Positions 61,902-64,000 of a DNA stretch of 64,000 bases are shown piece by piece. The position numbers and the translations under genes were made by a program. The stretch lies in NCBI RefSeq assembly GCF_913057115.1, contig NZ_CAJXNN010000010.1, positions 26,996-90,995 of the forward strand, written 5' to 3'. The stretch is from an uncultured Roseovarius sp. (GTDB taxonomy: Bacteria; Pseudomonadota; Alphaproteobacteria; Rhodobacterales; Rhodobacteraceae). A model generated the notes under the pieces. It did no database searches. It worked only from the letters and a program-made list of their open reading frames with translations, and was not told where the DNA came from. Each line of letters begins with the position of its first letter. Position 1 is the first letter of the stretch.

Positions 61902-63620
61902 ATGGCACGGCACCTGATCACCTCGGCAATCCCCTACATCAACGGGATCAAACACCTTGGCAATCTCGTGGGCAGCCAACTGCCCGCCGATCTTTTCGCC
62001 CGCTTCCAACGGGCGCGCGGGCATGAGGTTCTGTTCCTGTGCTCCACCGATGAACACGGCACACCCGCCGAACTCGCCGCCGCCAAGGCAGGCGAACCCG
62101 TGGCCGACTACTGCGCCCGTATGCACAAGGTGCAGGCCGAAATCGCCAAAGGCTTCCGGCTCAGCTTCGATCACTTTGGCCGCTCCTCCAGCCCGCAAAA
62201 CCACAAGCTCACCCAGCATTTGGCCGGTAAACTTTACGAGGCCGGGCTGATCGAAGAAGTCACCGAAAAACAGGTCTATTCCAACGCCGACAAACGCTTC
62301 CTCCCCGACCGCTACATCGAAGGCACCTGCCCGAACTGCGGCTACGACAAAGCGCGCGGCGACCAATGCGAAAACTGCACCAAGCAGCTTGACCCGACCG
62401 ACCTTCTGGAGCCGCGCAGCGCCATTTCCGGCTCCACCGATCTGGAAGTGCGCGAAACCAAGCACCTCTTCCTGCGCCAAAGCCAGATGCGCGATACCCT
62501 GAACGCATGGATCGACAGCAAAACCGACTGGCCGGTGCTGACCACCTCGATCGCCCGCAAATGGCTCAACGATGGCGATGGCCTTCAGGATCGCGGCATC
62601 ACCCGCGATCTCGATTGGGGCATCCCCGTCAAACGCGGCGATGAGGACTGGCCCGGCATGGAAGGCAAGGTCTTCTACGTCTGGTTCGACGCCCCCATCG
62701 AATATATCGCCTGCGCCGCCGAATGGGCCGAGGCCAACGGGCTGGACAGCGACGCTTGGGAACGATGGTGGCGCACCGAACGCGGTGCCGAGGATGTGCG
62801 CTATACCCAGTTCATGGGCAAGGATAACGTCCCCTTCCACACGCTTTCCTTCCCCGCCACGCTGATGGGGTCTGGCGAAGATTGGAAGCTGGTGGATTAC
62901 ATCAAATCCTTCAACTACCTCAACTATGACGGCGGACAGTTCTCAACCTCCCAAGGGCGCGGTGTTTTCATGGATCAGGCGCTTGACATCCTGCCCGCCG
63001 ACTACTGGCGCTGGTGGCTGCTCAGCCACGCGCCCGAAAGCTCGGATGCCGAGTTTACATGGGAAAACTTCCAAGCCTCGGTGAACAAGGACCTTGCCGA
63101 TGTGCTGGGCAACTTCGTCAGCCGCGTCACCAAGTTCTGCCGCTCCAAGTTCGGCGAGGTCGTCCCCGACGCTGGTGAGATGGGCGCGCGCGAAACCGCC
63201 CTCATCGACCGCCTGACAACCCGCATCCGCGCCTACGAGCGCCACATGGAGGCCATGGAGGTCCGCAAATCGGCGCAAGAGCTTCGCGCGATCTGGGTCG
63301 AGGGCAACGAATACCTGCAAGAGGCCGCGCCCTGGGCCACCTTCAAGGAAGACCCCGAGACGGCAGCAATGCAAATCCGGCTGGCCCTCAACCTCATCCG
63401 GCTCTACGCGGTGCTCTCCAGCCCCTTCATCCCCGATGCCGCGAAAACCATGCAAGCGGCGATGCAGACCAGCGATGACAGCTGGCCCGACGATGTGCCA
63501 ACCGCCCTGACCTCACTCCCCCCCGGCCACGCCTTCACCGTGCCCGAGGTGCTTTTCGCCAAGATCACCGACGACCAGCGCGAAGAGTGGCAGGCCCGCT
63601 TCTCCGGCACCCGCGATTAA
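61902..63620 (+). CDS. metG: Methionyl-tRNA synthetase
   Basis: The 572-residue class I synthetase has the HIGH-type motif in [12 protein letters not shown], a zinc-knuckle [17 protein letters not shown] (about 147-163), WFDAPIEYI in the catalytic fold and an anticodon-binding helical domain at the C-terminus. The KMSKS-equivalent loop reads [13 protein letters not shown], so both lysines of the motif are absent (Gln, Thr). There is no C-terminal tRNA-binding (EMAP-like) extension. Confidence 0.95.
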   Translation: MARHLITSAIPYINGIKHLGNLVGSQLPADLFARFQRARGHEVLFLCSTDEHGTPAELAAAKAGEPVADYCARMHKVQAEIAKGFRLSFDHFGRSSSPQNHKLTQHLAGKLYEAGLIEEVTEKQVYSNADKRFLPDRYIEGTCPNCGYDKARGDQCENCTKQLDPTDLLEPRSAISGSTDLEVRETKHLFLRQSQMRDTLNAWIDSKTDWPVLTTSIARKWLNDGDGLQDRGITRDLDWGIPVKRGDEDWPGMEGKVFYVWFDAPIEYIACAAEWAEANGLDSDAWERWWRTERGAEDVRYTQFMGKDNVPFHTLSFPATLMGSGEDWKLVDYIKSFNYLNYDGGQFSTSQGRGVFMDQALDILPADYWRWWLLSHAPESSDAEFTWENFQASVNKDLADVLGNFVSRVTKFCRSKFGEVVPDAGEMGARETALIDRLTTRIRAYERHMEAMEVRKSAQELRAIWVEGNEYLQEAAPWATFKEDPETAAMQIRLALNLIRLYAVLSSPFIPDAAKTMQAAMQTSDDSWPDDVPTALTSLPPGHAFTVPEVLFAKITDDQREEWQARFSGTRD

Positions 63621-63780
63621 GCGGAGCGCGCCAAAAGCGCGCTCAGGTCATCTCGCCCGCGCGCCTTTGACGCCGGGCTCGTGCATATGGTCGGCCTGAC
63701 GCCTCAATGCCAAGCGAGACGCGAAAACCACGGTTGGAATGGGTATTTTTGCCAAGAAAAAGCCAAGTGATGCTCTGCTC

Positions 63781-63903
63781 CTTTCTTCTGGCCAAAAATA
63801 TCCTGGGGTGAGTTGAAAATCTTATTTTCAACGAGGGGCAAAGCCCCTCACCGGCGCGCGCAAGCGCGATCAAACCTGCGTGGCGCAGCCACTCCTTTTG
63901 GCA
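63781..63903. repeat. Modular multi-hairpin intergenic element, copy B
   Basis: This is the same element as at 9617-9743, with the same head CTTTCTTCTGGCC and hairpin order (GTTGAAAAT/ATTTTCAAC, GAGGGGC/GCCCCTC, GCGCGC/GCGCGA, TGGCGCAGCCA). It lies between metG and the tRNA-Leu gene, again at 3' ends. Base changes in several stems are paired. Confidence 0.75.
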
Positions 63904-63923
63904 CATGCATCAGGAAAACCCGC

Positions 63924-64000
63924 TGGTACCCGCGGCCGGACTCGAACCGGCACGGCCTTTCGGCCTGGAGATTTTAAGTCTCCTGTGTCTACCATTCCAC
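63924..64000 (-). tRNA. tRNA-Leu(TAA), 5' end cut off by the window
   Basis: On the minus strand the anticodon arm GGAGA-CTTAAAA-TCTCC gives anticodon TAA. A long variable arm (CAGGCCGAAAGGCCGTG), T-arm GTTCGAGTC and acceptor 3' strand CGCGGGT with encoded CCA follow. The acceptor 5' strand lies beyond base 64000. Confidence 0.9.

Noticed and set aside
63643..63906. 87-codon minus-strand frame after metG
   Set aside because: It is formed by the hairpin element and low-complexity sequence; no homology.

Overview
The window looks like chromosomal DNA of a marine alphaproteobacterium of the Rhodobacterales (Roseobacter group). The signs are high GC, a PhyR-NepR-EcfG general stress locus with alphaproteobacterial EcfG promoters, an alphaproteobacterial type SOS box (GAAC-N7-GAAC), an aa3 oxidase beside a small cytochrome c, class II ribonucleotide reductase, and many lineage-typical small proteins (DUF1489, DUF2927, the short PRAI-like protein). 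No phage or plasmid backbone is visible; only two decayed transposase-type remnants and one broken TniQ-like gene were found.

Layout. 1-7.3 kb: end of an MscS channel gene, a Crp/Fnr regulator, a degenerate receiver protein, then the general stress response locus (phyR divergent from nepR-ecfG-sensor kinase). Its probable output genes lie around it (DUF883/holin-like pair, DUF1328, entericidin-like lipoprotein, exoD); six EcfG-type promoters can be read directly. 7.4-16.9 kb: tRNA-Leu(GAG), DUF2306, LytTR regulator, lipB, cytochrome c, ctaD, folB fusion, folP, a DMT transporter, a 39-codon membrane peptide, ilvC. 17-26.4 kb: two Lrp/AsnC regulators with a class V aminotransferase, UbiH-type hydroxylase, nucleotidase, GntR regulator, a large glycosyltransferase, carA, yqeY, DUF2244. 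26.5-33.4 kb: RNase P RNA, amidase, Excalibur-type lipoprotein, gatA-gatC, UPF0173 hydrolase, tadA, pseudouridine synthase, GlxA-type regulator.

33.5-40 kb: terC followed by a tight operon of a 27-residue membrane peptide, XpaC-like, TelA, a DUF2927 lipoprotein, an SPFH/GYF_2 protein and a zinc-ribbon membrane protein. This looks like a Ter-type membrane or anion stress system. 40-43.5 kb: proline racemase homologue without either catalytic cysteine, nitroreductase, dtd, SHMT-like enzyme. 43.5-45.8 kb: sugar epimerase divergent from an Fe(III)-binding protein whose promoter is bracketed by an inverted repeat.

46-52.4 kb: a curli (functional amyloid) operon, csgF-csgG-two long curlins-nucleator-unknown secreted protein-csgH, in a lower-GC island bordered by transposase remnants. 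No CsgE or CsgD was found. 53-64 kb: LysR, small conserved genes, nrdJ, a decayed TniQ-like gene, aldo/keto reductase, an SOS-boxed ImuA-like gene, YceI, an MFS transporter, metG, and the start of a tRNA-Leu(TAA).

Non-coding patterns are among the most unusual things here. Two families of modular palindromes sit at gene 3' ends: AAG-NNN-TTT-centred perfect palindromes at 54.1 and 60.4 kb, and a roughly 125 bp multi-hairpin element at 9.6 and 63.8 kb with a partial copy at 31.0 kb. There is also a cluster of five CGTACG sites at 14.6 kb and a four-copy 11-bp-period repeat at 32.36 kb.
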